Assembly (NCBI RefSeq): GCF_001045455.1 | Contig: NZ_LFNE01000003.1 | Span: 372,001 to 436,000, forward strand | From: Chryseobacterium sp. FH2 | GTDB taxonomy: Bacteria; Bacteroidota; Bacteroidia; Flavobacteriales; Weeksellaceae | Length of the DNA: 64,000 nt | Reading direction: 5' to 3' | Shown: piece by piece, positions 36,149 to 44,352 of the stretch | Layout of the letters: each line of letters starts with the position of its first letter | Position numbering within the stretch: position 1 is the first letter of the stretch | Notes under the pieces: model-generated | Told to the model about the DNA's origin: nothing | Databases searched by the model: none | What the model saw: the letters and a program-made list of their open reading frames with translations, nothing else | Program-made: the position numbers and the translations under genes

Positions 36149-36712
36149 ATGACTGAGAAAGAGAAATGTGAACAGGGACTTTTATATAATGCAAATTATG
36201 ATCAGGAATTAATTAATGAAAGAATCGCTGTCAAAGACTTGTGTCTTGAATATAATCAGCTTAAAAATTCTGATACTGAAAACAGAAATAAACTCATCAA
36301 AAAGATCCTTGGAAAAACGAAAGAAAACATTTGCATAGAACCGTCATTCTGGTGTGATTACGGCTACAATATTGAGGTCGGAGAGAATTTTTATGCCAAT
36401 CATAATCTTATTATTCTTGATTGCGCTAAGGTCACGTTCGGAGATAATGTTTTCATCGGTCCGAATTGTAGTTTTTATACAGCAGGGCATCCATTAGATA
36501 CAAAACAAAGAAATGAGGGATTAGAATATGCACGTCCAATTACTGTGGGCAATAATGTTTGGCTAGGCGGAAATGTAGTTGTTTTACCAGGAATTACGAT
36601 TGGGAATAATTCTGTAATCGGCGCTGGGAGTGTTGTTACGAAAGATATTCCGGATCATGTAGTAGCTGTTGGAAACCCCTGTAAAGTTGTAAAAAATATT
36701 GAAGAATACTAA
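36149..36712 (+). CDS. Maltose/galactoside O-acetyltransferase-like (left-handed beta-helix)
   Basis: 187 residues. The N-terminal Mac-type helical domain ('TEKEKCEQGLLYNANYDQ') is followed by hexapeptide repeats forming a left-handed beta-helix. Catalytic His114 lies in 'YTAGHPLD'. The ending 'VVAVGNPCKVVKNI' is typical. It transfers acetyl from acetyl-CoA to a sugar hydroxyl; the natural substrate is uncertain, as for E. coli Maa. Confidence 0.92.
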   Translation: MTEKEKCEQGLLYNANYDQELINERIAVKDLCLEYNQLKNSDTENRNKLIKKILGKTKENICIEPSFWCDYGYNIEVGENFYANHNLIILDCAKVTFGDNVFIGPNCSFYTAGHPLDTKQRNEGLEYARPITVGNNVWLGGNVVVLPGITIGNNSVIGAGSVVTKDIPDHVVAVGNPCKVVKNIEEY

Positions 36713-36834
36713 ATTATTTTACATAAAAAACGTGAAATTAAAAAACAATCATTGCACTGACTCGATTTTTAGGAGTGGATATATAGCCTGAGATAAAAAA
36801 TAATCTCTTAGAATTAGATTTATTGAAATGAAGC

Positions 36835-36867
36835 AAAATCCCGAAACTAAGGTTTCGGGATTTTTAT
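36835..36867 (-). terminator. Terminator downstream of the aldolase gene
   Basis: A 13-bp perfect stem (36835-36847 with 36852-36864) with a TAAG loop. T/A-rich ends allow use in both directions; it lies between convergent genes. Confidence 0.85.
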
Positions 36868-36886
36868 ATTCTAAAAGTGTCAATTA

Positions 36887-37540
36887 TTAAGCTAATTTCT
36901 GGGAATCTGCAATAAACTGAGCCAACCCGCTGTCTGTCAGTGGATGTTTCAATAAGCTCAAGATTGGAGGAAGTGGTGAAGTAATAACATCTGCCCCAAT
37001 TTTAGCACAATCGATAATGTGCATAGAATGGCGGATAGATGCTGCTAAAATTTCAGTTTCGTACATATAATTATCGAAAATCAATCTGATTTCCTGGATT
37101 AAGTTTAATCCGTCAGTTGAAATATCATCTAATCTTCCCAAGAAAGGAGAAACATACGTTGCGCCCGCCTTTGCAGCTAAAAGAGCCTGCCCTGCAGAAA
37201 AAATCAATGTACAGTTAGTTTTGATTCCTTTATCTGAAAAATATTTTAATGCTTTGATTCCATCTTTAATCATTGGGATTTTTACAACGATATTTGGATG
37301 GATTGCCGCCAATTCTTCCCCTTCTTTGATCATGTCGTCATAAGTTGTGGAAAGTACTTCTGCAGAAATATCTCCGTCTACGATTTCACAGATAGCTTTG
37401 TAGTGATTTTTAATCGCTTCAGCTCCCTGAATGCCTTCTTTGGCCATTAATGAAGGGTTTGTAGTTACTCCATCAAGAATTCCAAGGTCTTTAGCTTCTT
37501 TGATTTGTTCTAAATTGGCAGTGTCAATAAAAAATTTCAT
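36887..37540 (-). CDS. Transaldolase / fructose-6-phosphate aldolase-like protein
   Basis: 217 residues, the short TalC/FSA type. '[16 protein letters not shown]' and '[14 protein letters not shown]' are the family start; the Schiff-base Lys87 is in '[10 protein letters not shown]', and '[14 protein letters not shown]' and 'SPFLGRLDD' follow. It acts in the pentose phosphate pathway (transaldolase) or cleaves fructose 6-phosphate; sequence alone does not decide. A TATCTTTG element on the minus strand (plus 37564-37571) lies 24 bases before the start. Confidence 0.93.
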   Translation of the reverse strand: MKFFIDTANLEQIKEAKDLGILDGVTTNPSLMAKEGIQGAEAIKNHYKAICEIVDGDISAEVLSTTYDDMIKEGEELAAIHPNIVVKIPMIKDGIKALKYFSDKGIKTNCTLIFSAGQALLAAKAGATYVSPFLGRLDDISTDGLNLIQEIRLIFDNYMYETEILAASIRHSMHIIDCAKIGADVITSPLPPILSLLKHPLTDSGLAQFIADSQKLA

Positions 37541-37717
37541 TTCTTAATTAGATTTATTTCCTGCAAAGATAATCATTCCTTTGTGAGTGGAAAATTTAAT
37601 TTGCGGTTTAGGAGTGAGAAATTGCTTAGTATTAGAAATATAAGATTCCTTTACAAAAAAGAAAAAATTGTAAATTTATCTTAGCTTCTAAAGCCTGATA
37701 CAAAAAAAATATTGATC

Positions 37718-38203
37718 ATGAAAAATCATTTCACAGCCCATCTCAAAATCGTCGGAATTAATCCTTTTGTTTTCATTCCAGAGGAAATTTTACAGCATAT
37801 TTTTGAAACTTCGGGAAAGAATAAAAGCCCGATTCCTGTAAAAGGAACTGTAAATGGTAAAGAGTTTAAGCAAAACTTAATGAAATATTTGGGTGAATGG
37901 AGATTGTATATTAATTTGACAATGTTAAAAGATTCTCCTAAACGGGTTGGTGAAATGATAGGGATATGCATTGAATTTGACAGCTCAGTTAGAACCATTC
38001 CCATACATCCTCAATTGGATAAAGCTGTCAAAGAAAATCCGGTAGCTTTGCAAAATTTTGAAAATCTTATTCCTTCAAGAAAACTGGAGTTGGTTCGTTA
38101 TATCAATAACTTAAAAACTCAAGAAAGTATTGATAGAAATATTGAAAAAATCATTAAACACTTACATGGTAAAACTGACTTTTTTGGTAAAAAAATCAAT
38201 TAA
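37718..38203 (+). CDS. YdeI/OmpD-associated family protein with DUF1905 domain
   Basis: 161 residues. The first part (about 1-95) is a DUF1905-type beta-barrel ('FTAHLKIVGINPFVFIP', 'PVKGTVNGKEFKQNLM'). The C-terminal part has the YdeI/OmdA signature ('LIPSRKLELVRYINNLKTQE'). Function is unknown; YdeI relatives are described as protective against bacteriocins or antimicrobial peptides. An in-frame TTG two codons earlier exists, but ATG at 37718 is preferred. Confidence 0.87.
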   Translation: MKNHFTAHLKIVGINPFVFIPEEILQHIFETSGKNKSPIPVKGTVNGKEFKQNLMKYLGEWRLYINLTMLKDSPKRVGEMIGICIEFDSSVRTIPIHPQLDKAVKENPVALQNFENLIPSRKLELVRYINNLKTQESIDRNIEKIIKHLHGKTDFFGKKIN

Positions 38204-38205
38204 AA

Positions 38206-38240
38206 AAAAGAATCCGGGAAAATTTTTCCCAGATTCTTTT
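38206..38240. terminator. Bidirectional terminator
   Basis: A 17-base stem with one mismatch (38206-38222 with 38224-38240) between convergent genes. Confidence 0.85.
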
Positions 38241-38241
38241 T

Positions 38242-38796
38242 TTATGAATTTAATGTTTTGCTAAGCTTTATAGCATCCTGATTAGAGGGGTCATACTGTA
38301 AAGATTTTGCAATATGCTCCTTAGCTTTATCAGGATCGCTTTGCTGTTCTGCAAAGGCAATATAAAAATAAGCGTAAGCTAGATTTTTTTTATTTTGTTC
38401 CACCTCTTCTGGTTTTACAGTAGAAATGTATTTTTCATAAGAAAGTTTTGCATTGGCATCATCCTTAGCAGATTGATAGGCATATGCCTGACTGTAATAC
38501 GATGGAGCCCAGTCTGGTAATAAAGCGGATATTTTTTTCCAAGTTTCAACTGCATTTGTCCAGTCTGAAGCTTCTTGATATGCTGTAGCCAATTTTGCTA
38601 ACGATTCTGTATCTTTTGGATTGGCTTCAATTTGTTTTTTAAGCCCTTCAATAGTGGTATTACCTGTTGTTTGGGTTGTAGCAGCAGTACTATTTGTACT
38701 GTCAGTCTGAGTAGTTTGGGCATTTAAAAAGCTTGCACTTCCTACAAATAATAAACCTAAAAACAGATTTTTGATATTAATTTTAGTCATTTTCAT
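38242..38796 (-). CDS. Secreted tetratricopeptide repeat protein
   Basis: 184 residues with a signal peptide ending near 'SASFLNAQ' (residue 27) and then a Thr/Gln/Ser/Asn-rich low-complexity linker (28-48). About three TPR units follow: 'PKDTESLAKLATAYQEASDW', 'LPDWAPSYYSQAYAYQSAKD', and 'AYAYFYIAFAEQQSDPDKAK'. TPRs mediate protein contacts, here in the periplasm. The start may be the first or the third codon (M-K-M). Confidence 0.85.
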   Translation of the reverse strand: MKMTKINIKNLFLGLLFVGSASFLNAQTTQTDSTNSTAATTQTTGNTTIEGLKKQIEANPKDTESLAKLATAYQEASDWTNAVETWKKISALLPDWAPSYYSQAYAYQSAKDDANAKLSYEKYISTVKPEEVEQNKKNLAYAYFYIAFAEQQSDPDKAKEHIAKSLQYDPSNQDAIKLSKTLNS

Positions 38797-38920
38797 AATC
38801 TTACATTTTTCAAATTATGTATTTCAAATTCAATAATAATTCCATAAAAATTAAAAATTTAGAAGCTTTAAGTTTTTTTAGAAAATATTAACGGGATAAA
38901 TGTTTTTTTTAGCTTAATTT

Positions 38921-38949
38921 TTGATTCGTTACTGTTTGAGCTATCTTTG
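38921..38949 (+). promoter_or_regulatory. Promoter of pepE
   Basis: TTG at 38921-38923, 18 bases, then TATCTTTG at 38942-38949. This excludes using the in-frame TTG as a start codon. Confidence 0.7.
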
Positions 38950-38980
38950 TATGTACTATCTTTTAATCAATATAATTTAT

Positions 38981-39673
38981 ATGAATATCATATTGGCTTC
39001 CACTTCCACACTCTTCGGGGGAGAATATTTAGAATATTTAAGAGAAGAATTAATTAAACTATATGAAGGAATCGACGAAATAATTTTTATTCCTTTTGCT
39101 CGTCCGGGCGGAATTTCTCATGATGATTATACCGCGAAAGCAAAATCTTTTTTTGAAACAATTAATATTAAAGTAAAAGGGCTTCATGAGTTTGAAGATA
39201 AAACAGAAGCTTTACATAAGGCTAAAGGATTTTTTACAGGCGGCGGAAATACATTTTTGCTGGTTAAAGAGTTACACGAAGGAGGGTTAATGTCTGTGCT
39301 AAGATCAAATATAGCAAGTGGAAAACCTTATCTGGGATGCAGCGCAGGAAGTAATATTGGCGGACCAAATATGAAAACTACGAATGATATGCCAATCGTT
39401 TACCCTCCAAGTTTTGACTGTATGGGATTGGTTCCGTTTAATTTGAATCCTCATTATCTTGATCCAAATCCGGATTTGAAGCACAACGGAGAAACCAGAG
39501 AAACCAGAATCAAAGAATTTTTAACTCAAAATAATTTGAAAGTTGTAGGACTTCGTGAAGGCAACTGGATCAGAAGGATTGGGAATAAAATTACTGTGGA
39601 AGGTCAGGAACTGACGAGAGTTTTTGAGAAAGATAAAGAACCTTATGAGATAGAAGCAGGTTCGGAATTATAA
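38981..39673 (+). CDS. pepE: Dipeptidase E (peptidase S51)
   Basis: 230 residues from ATG at 38981, the typical length. The nucleophile motif is 'GCSAGSNIG' with the catalytic Ser, and 'FTGGGNTFLL' precedes it. Members hydrolyse Asp-X dipeptides in the cytoplasm without a classical Ser-His-Asp protease fold. The frame is open 20 codons further upstream, but a consensus promoter lies there. Single gene. Confidence 0.93.
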   Translation: MNIILASTSTLFGGEYLEYLREELIKLYEGIDEIIFIPFARPGGISHDDYTAKAKSFFETINIKVKGLHEFEDKTEALHKAKGFFTGGGNTFLLVKELHEGGLMSVLRSNIASGKPYLGCSAGSNIGGPNMKTTNDMPIVYPPSFDCMGLVPFNLNPHYLDPNPDLKHNGETRETRIKEFLTQNNLKVVGLREGNWIRRIGNKITVEGQELTRVFEKDKEPYEIEAGSEL

Positions 39674-39702
39674 ATATTATTTTAATTATATTTGAATAAA
39701 GG

Positions 39703-39746
39703 TTTTCAGGCGCTTCGTGAACTTTCGTTCACGAAGCGCCTGAAAA
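39703..39746. repeat. Perfect 20-bp inverted repeat
   Basis: 39703-39722 pairs with 39727-39746 around a TTTC loop. It is GC-richer than its surroundings and has no T run on either side, unlike every other hairpin in the window. It could still terminate pepE transcription. Confidence 0.75.
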
Positions 39747-39773
39747 TGATTTAAGGAAAAACAAAAAAATGCG

Positions 39774-41147
39774 ATGAAAAAAACATTAGCAGTTCTTACC
39801 CTTTCAACACAGATAATTTTTGCTCAAAATATAGCTCAAAAACTAGACAAGGCAACTAAAGATTTAATGGATTCTTCGGGAGCAATTTCTTCCAGTTTAT
39901 CATTTTATGTTTCTGATGAAAAAGGAAATTTTATTTACGAGTATCAGGGAAATAAAGGACTGTCTACAGCATCTACTCAGAAAATATTTACCGCTGCAGC
40001 GGCTTTGGAAACTTTAGGGAAGAATTATACCTATAAAACATTATCAGGATATTCAGGAACGATTTCGGGAGGAAACTTGAGTGGTAATCTTTTCATTGCA
40101 TCCAATGGAGATCCCACATTGGGAAGTTGGCGCTACGAAGCTTATAAACCTGAAATGTTTAAAAAGAAGCTTATCGATGCTGTAAAAAAATCTGGAATTA
40201 CAAAAATTTCCGGAGATTTGGTTATTGATGACAGCTATTTTGATGCTCAAACCATTCCGGGGGGATGGCCTTGGGACGATTTGGGAAACTATTATGGAGC
40301 TGGAGTTTGGGGAATAAATTGGCGGGAAAATCAATTTGATATCAATATTAACGGAACAGACTTTAAAGGATTTTCATATCCTCTTGAAAACGTAAAATGG
40401 ATTAATGAATTGAAAACTGGCGGGAATTCAGACCAGAGTTTGATTTTTACAGCTCCACATTCAGATGTTGCTTTGATTAACGGAACTTTACCAGCCGGAA
40501 AAACAGTTACAGTTTCAGGTTCTGTCCCAAACCCACCGTTACAGCTGGGTATTGAGATCAAAGAATGGTTTAAAGAATCCGGAATCGATTTTACAGGAAA
40601 GATAATTACTAATTCTCAACTTATCATTGAGGGAAAACATATTTTAAAGTTTCCGGAAAATAATACCATTCTTACCTATGAATCACCCACTTTAGATAAA
40701 ATTATTTATTGGTTTTTAAGAAAAAGCATCAATCTTTACGGTGAGACTTTAATTAAAACGTTGGGAAAAGAAAAGAAAGGAAATTCAAGTTTCAAAAGTG
40801 GGGTAGCATATCTTAAAGAATTCTGGAAGTCAAAAGGAATTAATGCCAATATGATCAATTTTGCAGATGGAAGCGGGCTTTCGCCACAAAATTATGTTTC
40901 GGCAAAAGCACAAGTCCAGGCTTTATTATATGCCAAACAACAACCTTGGTTTGAGTCTTATTATGATGGCTTTCCGACTCAGGACAATGGGATGAAAATG
41001 AAAAGTGGAACAATGAAGGATACAAAATCTTTTGCAGGATATCAAACTTCAAAAGATGGAAAAAAATATGTATTTTCAATCATTATTAACAATTATCAAG
41101 GGAGCGGAAGCAGCGAATTGCAAAAAATTCTGAATGTTTTAAAATAA
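39774..41147 (+). CDS. dacB: D-Ala-D-Ala carboxypeptidase/endopeptidase (PBP4 type)
   Basis: 457 residues with a signal peptide ending near 'IIFAQ' (residue 18). Penicillin-binding motifs: Ser67-T-Q-Lys70 in 'STASTQKIF', S-x-N in 'DGSGLSPQN', and K-S-G-T in 'MKMKSGTMK'. It trims or cleaves peptidoglycan cross-links in the periplasm. Domain layout fits PBP4, with an insert between the first two motifs. Seven bases separate its stop from the TTG start of the histidine kinase, suggesting one transcript. Confidence 0.93.
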   Translation: MKKTLAVLTLSTQIIFAQNIAQKLDKATKDLMDSSGAISSSLSFYVSDEKGNFIYEYQGNKGLSTASTQKIFTAAAALETLGKNYTYKTLSGYSGTISGGNLSGNLFIASNGDPTLGSWRYEAYKPEMFKKKLIDAVKKSGITKISGDLVIDDSYFDAQTIPGGWPWDDLGNYYGAGVWGINWRENQFDININGTDFKGFSYPLENVKWINELKTGGNSDQSLIFTAPHSDVALINGTLPAGKTVTVSGSVPNPPLQLGIEIKEWFKESGIDFTGKIITNSQLIIEGKHILKFPENNTILTYESPTLDKIIYWFLRKSINLYGETLIKTLGKEKKGNSSFKSGVAYLKEFWKSKGINANMINFADGSGLSPQNYVSAKAQVQALLYAKQQPWFESYYDGFPTQDNGMKMKSGTMKDTKSFAGYQTSKDGKKYVFSIIINNYQGSGSSELQKILNVLK

Positions 41148-41153
41148 ATTATC

Positions 41154-42308
41154 TTGAGAAGAACGATACTTTCCAAACTGAATAACTGGATTATTTTCAC
41201 TTTGATGACGCTGGTAGTTGTTACTATCGTTGTGGCTTCTACATTGCTTATTAATTATCTCAGAAAGGAAGAAGTCAAGAGGGTGGATATTTTAGTAAGC
41301 GCCTTAAAATTTCAGCAGGAAGTCAATACTCCCAGTCTTGAGGTTCAGGAATTGATTCTCCAGATTTATAGTTCCAATACAACAATTCCCGTAATTCTTT
41401 TAGATAAAGATGACAGACCTATTGCGCATAGAAACATTCCCGGAGAGATAGAAAAAGATACTTTTAAGATTACGGAACTGGCTAAAAAAATGTCTAAAAA
41501 CTATCCGGCGATTGAATTGAAATTTCCCAATGGAAATAACCAGTTTGTGTATTATGACAACTCAAAATTGCTGAATAATTTACGCTATTCACCATACATT
41601 TTAGGTTTTTTTATTTTATCATATTTTTTGTTTTCGTTTTGGTTTTTAAGAACAATCAAGAAAACGGACGAAGGTTATCTTTGGGCAGGACTGGCAAAAG
41701 AAACTGCTCACCAAATCGGAACACCCTTGTCTTCTATGATTGGCTGGATGGAAATCATGAAGCTTGAGAACCCGGATTCCGAAGGTGTGCATGAGATTGA
41801 AAAAGACATTGAGAGATTACGGACAATTTCCGAAAGATTTTCCAAAATTGGTTCTGTCCCTGAACTGAATGATATGAATTTTAATCAAACTATTCAGGAA
41901 AATTTCAATTATTTAAAAACCAGAATTTCTAAAAAAATTAATTTTACTCTCAATCTCCCAACATATAATATTTTAGTTCCACATAATAAGATTCTGATGA
42001 GCTGGGTTATCGAAAATCTAGTTAAAAATGCTGTTGATGCAATGAAAGGGGAAGGTTCTTTGCTAATGTCCGTCTTTGAGCGAAATAAAAATATTTTGAT
42101 AGAAGTAAAAGATACCGGTAGCGGGATGACAAAACAACAAGCCAGGAATGCTTTTAAACCGGGATATTCTACGAAAAAAAGAGGTTGGGGATTGGGGTTG
42201 TCATTGGCCAAAAGAGTAGTTAAGGAATACCATAACGGTGATATTAAAATTTCGCAGACCGAGGTGGGAAAAGGAACAACTTTTAGGATAACAATTAAGA
42301 AAGCTTAA
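41154..42308 (+). CDS. Sensor histidine kinase
   Basis: 384 residues. Two transmembrane helices (about 12-34 and 146-166) flank a small extracytoplasmic domain. The H-box has His186 in 'ETAHQIGTPLSSMIGWMEIM' (two parts). The N-box is 'ENLVKNAVDAM', and G-boxes are 'DTGSGM' and 'GWGLGLSLAKRVV'. The only possible start is TTG at 41154, because the frame is closed by the dacB stop two codons earlier. No response regulator gene is adjacent, so it is an orphan kinase in this window. Confidence 0.92.
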   Translation: MRRTILSKLNNWIIFTLMTLVVVTIVVASTLLINYLRKEEVKRVDILVSALKFQQEVNTPSLEVQELILQIYSSNTTIPVILLDKDDRPIAHRNIPGEIEKDTFKITELAKKMSKNYPAIELKFPNGNNQFVYYDNSKLLNNLRYSPYILGFFILSYFLFSFWFLRTIKKTDEGYLWAGLAKETAHQIGTPLSSMIGWMEIMKLENPDSEGVHEIEKDIERLRTISERFSKIGSVPELNDMNFNQTIQENFNYLKTRISKKINFTLNLPTYNILVPHNKILMSWVIENLVKNAVDAMKGEGSLLMSVFERNKNILIEVKDTGSGMTKQQARNAFKPGYSTKKRGWGLGLSLAKRVVKEYHNGDIKISQTEVGKGTTFRITIKKA

Positions 42309-42342
42309 ACGCTAGCCATACAAATCAGCCATTGCAAGCAAA

Positions 42343-42372
42343 AAAGCGAGGAAAATTCCCCGCTTAATTTTT
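42343..42372. terminator. Terminator between convergent histidine kinase and M61 genes
   Basis: AAGCG-A-GG pairs with CC-C-CGCTT around AAAATT, followed by T-rich sequence. Confidence 0.7.
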
Positions 42373-42380
42373 AATTAAGA

Positions 42381-44237
42381 TTATTTTTTTCCGGTCAACC
42401 ATTGCTCTTGCAGTTTCTGTTCTGCAGGTGTTGGATTAGGTTTGAATTGGAGTGTTTCTACTGACATCTTATCCAAAATTGCTTTTCCCTGAAGATTAAC
42501 TTTTTCCAGTTTCTCTCCATTTTTTCTTAAAACCGTTAATGTTACATTCTGTCCTTCTTTAATGGTTTTAGCATAGCCAATAAATTCCTGAACATTTTGA
42601 ATATTAATTGACTTACCGTCTAAAGCCAAAACTTCATCAGTGATTTTAAAGCCTACACTTTTAGCAAAAGGAGATAATGGTGAATTTTCATCGAAAATAA
42701 AAGTTTTGTTCTTTTCATTATAGCCCGTTTGCTGTGGATCTTTGATGAACCAGAAAATTGGTGGAGTTTCCTGTTTTGTTATTTCTACGCCTACCATATT
42801 CAGATATTGTTCGTACGGAGTTGGCTGATTTCCTGCAATGTATTTATTGTAAAAATCTTTTACCTGCGGATAACCCGTAATCGTTACCAATTCGTCAATC
42901 AGTTTATCATCTTTGAAAGGCTTATTTTCACCAAATCTCTGAGATAGTTTTCTGATCATATCACGGTAGCCCATCTCGCCGTTTGAAAGTTTTCTCAATT
43001 CGATATCAAGGCACATTGCCAAAAGAGCTCCTTTTTCATAAACATTTCTATATTGATCTTTGTAAGGCTCTTTCAGAACATTTTTACTCATTACCGTAAA
43101 CGGCATGGTATCGTCATAATTCTTTGAATTGGTGATTTTCTCTGTGATTCTTTGCAGGAATTCATCTTTATTAATCAATCCTTCCTGAATCTGGAATAAA
43201 TTGGCGAAATATTCCGTTCCTCCTTCATACATCCAAAGATGTTGAGACATTTTCGGATCAGCATAATCAAAATAATGAATTTCTTCCGAATGTGTTTTCA
43301 AAGGATTTACCGTATGGAAAAACTCATGAGAAACAACATCGGTAATAGTCTTGTCAATGGCATCTTTAGGCATCATTTCAGGCAGAACAACACTTGTAGA
43401 TTCGTGATGTTCCAAGGCTCCGAAACCTTTAATCTGAGGTCCGTCACCACCAGAAAGGTAAAGCATGATAGCATACTTTTTATTGGTGTTCATATCACCC
43501 AAAAATTTCTTTTGAGCCAAAACCATTTTTTCTAAATTGTCTTTAAAATCAGCGGCTTTATATTTTCCTGTCGGAGAATAAACTCCCAGAACCAAATCCA
43601 TCCCTCCTGCATTAAAAGTGATATAGTCAGGCTTTGTATACATTAATGGAGAATCGGTAACTTTAGCATAGTTTGCCAATGTAAAGGTATCCGTCGACTC
43701 AGATTTATCCTGATCTACCAAAGCCGTTGTTCCGTAGAAATCAGTAGGTTTTTGAATCACCAGCTGATAGGGAACATCCTGCATATTATCAATATACCCC
43801 ACAAAACCATGAGTGTTGATTAAATAAACTTTACCTTGTTCGATATCAGTTCCTGAAGGTGAAAATACAGCTTTATGTTTTGAAGTATCTATTTCGTCAT
43901 CGAAACTGTCATTAACCAAATAGGTAACTTTAGTTAAATTTTGAGCGTTTTTTAATGAGTATGTATTATCATTTACTTTAGTATACGTTAGCTCTTTTCC
44001 CTTATTGTCGTAAAATTTGATACCTTCTACAAATCTTCCGTAATCATCCTCAGAATAAGTTCCGGGAACGGTTTTCGGAAAATGGAATTTTATGTCACCG
44101 GATTTCATTTTAGGAAATTCCATGGTAACGGCAACTTTATCGTCTTTTACATTGACTAAATCAATTGTTGTTTTTATAGATTGTGCATTAACCAGAAAAG
44201 CGGTTAAAACACCTAAGCTTAATGCTGTTTTCTTCAT
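42381..44237 (-). CDS. M61 glycyl aminopeptidase-like metallopeptidase with PDZ domain
   Basis: 618 residues with a signal peptide ending near 'LVNAQ' (residue 19). The zinc motif is His304-E-F-F-His308 in 'VSHEFFHTVNPL', with the downstream Glu in 'WMYEGGTEYFANL'. A PDZ domain lies near residues 520-585 ('VGFKITDEVLALDGKSI'). The N-terminal region is the beta-rich domain typical of M61. It works in the periplasm or at the cell surface. The next minus-strand gene upstream is an M1 peptidase with a terminator between. Confidence 0.92.
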   Translation of the reverse strand: MKKTALSLGVLTAFLVNAQSIKTTIDLVNVKDDKVAVTMEFPKMKSGDIKFHFPKTVPGTYSEDDYGRFVEGIKFYDNKGKELTYTKVNDNTYSLKNAQNLTKVTYLVNDSFDDEIDTSKHKAVFSPSGTDIEQGKVYLINTHGFVGYIDNMQDVPYQLVIQKPTDFYGTTALVDQDKSESTDTFTLANYAKVTDSPLMYTKPDYITFNAGGMDLVLGVYSPTGKYKAADFKDNLEKMVLAQKKFLGDMNTNKKYAIMLYLSGGDGPQIKGFGALEHHESTSVVLPEMMPKDAIDKTITDVVSHEFFHTVNPLKTHSEEIHYFDYADPKMSQHLWMYEGGTEYFANLFQIQEGLINKDEFLQRITEKITNSKNYDDTMPFTVMSKNVLKEPYKDQYRNVYEKGALLAMCLDIELRKLSNGEMGYRDMIRKLSQRFGENKPFKDDKLIDELVTITGYPQVKDFYNKYIAGNQPTPYEQYLNMVGVEITKQETPPIFWFIKDPQQTGYNEKNKTFIFDENSPLSPFAKSVGFKITDEVLALDGKSINIQNVQEFIGYAKTIKEGQNVTLTVLRKNGEKLEKVNLQGKAILDKMSVETLQFKPNPTPAEQKLQEQWLTGKK

Positions 44238-44315
44238 TGAGTTAAATTTTATAATTAAGTAGTTGTTGTAAAAATCATTTTGTTACGGATACTATATTAA
44301 ATTTTTCATAAAAAT

Positions 44316-44345
44316 AAAAGGGCAAAATCATGATTTTGCCCTTTT
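44316..44345 (-). terminator. Perfect 30-bp palindromic terminator
   Basis: 15 bp pair directly with 15 bp, with no extra loop bases, and the ends are A/T-rich. It lies just after the M1 gene on the minus strand. Confidence 0.8.
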
Positions 44346-44352
44346 ATTTCAA

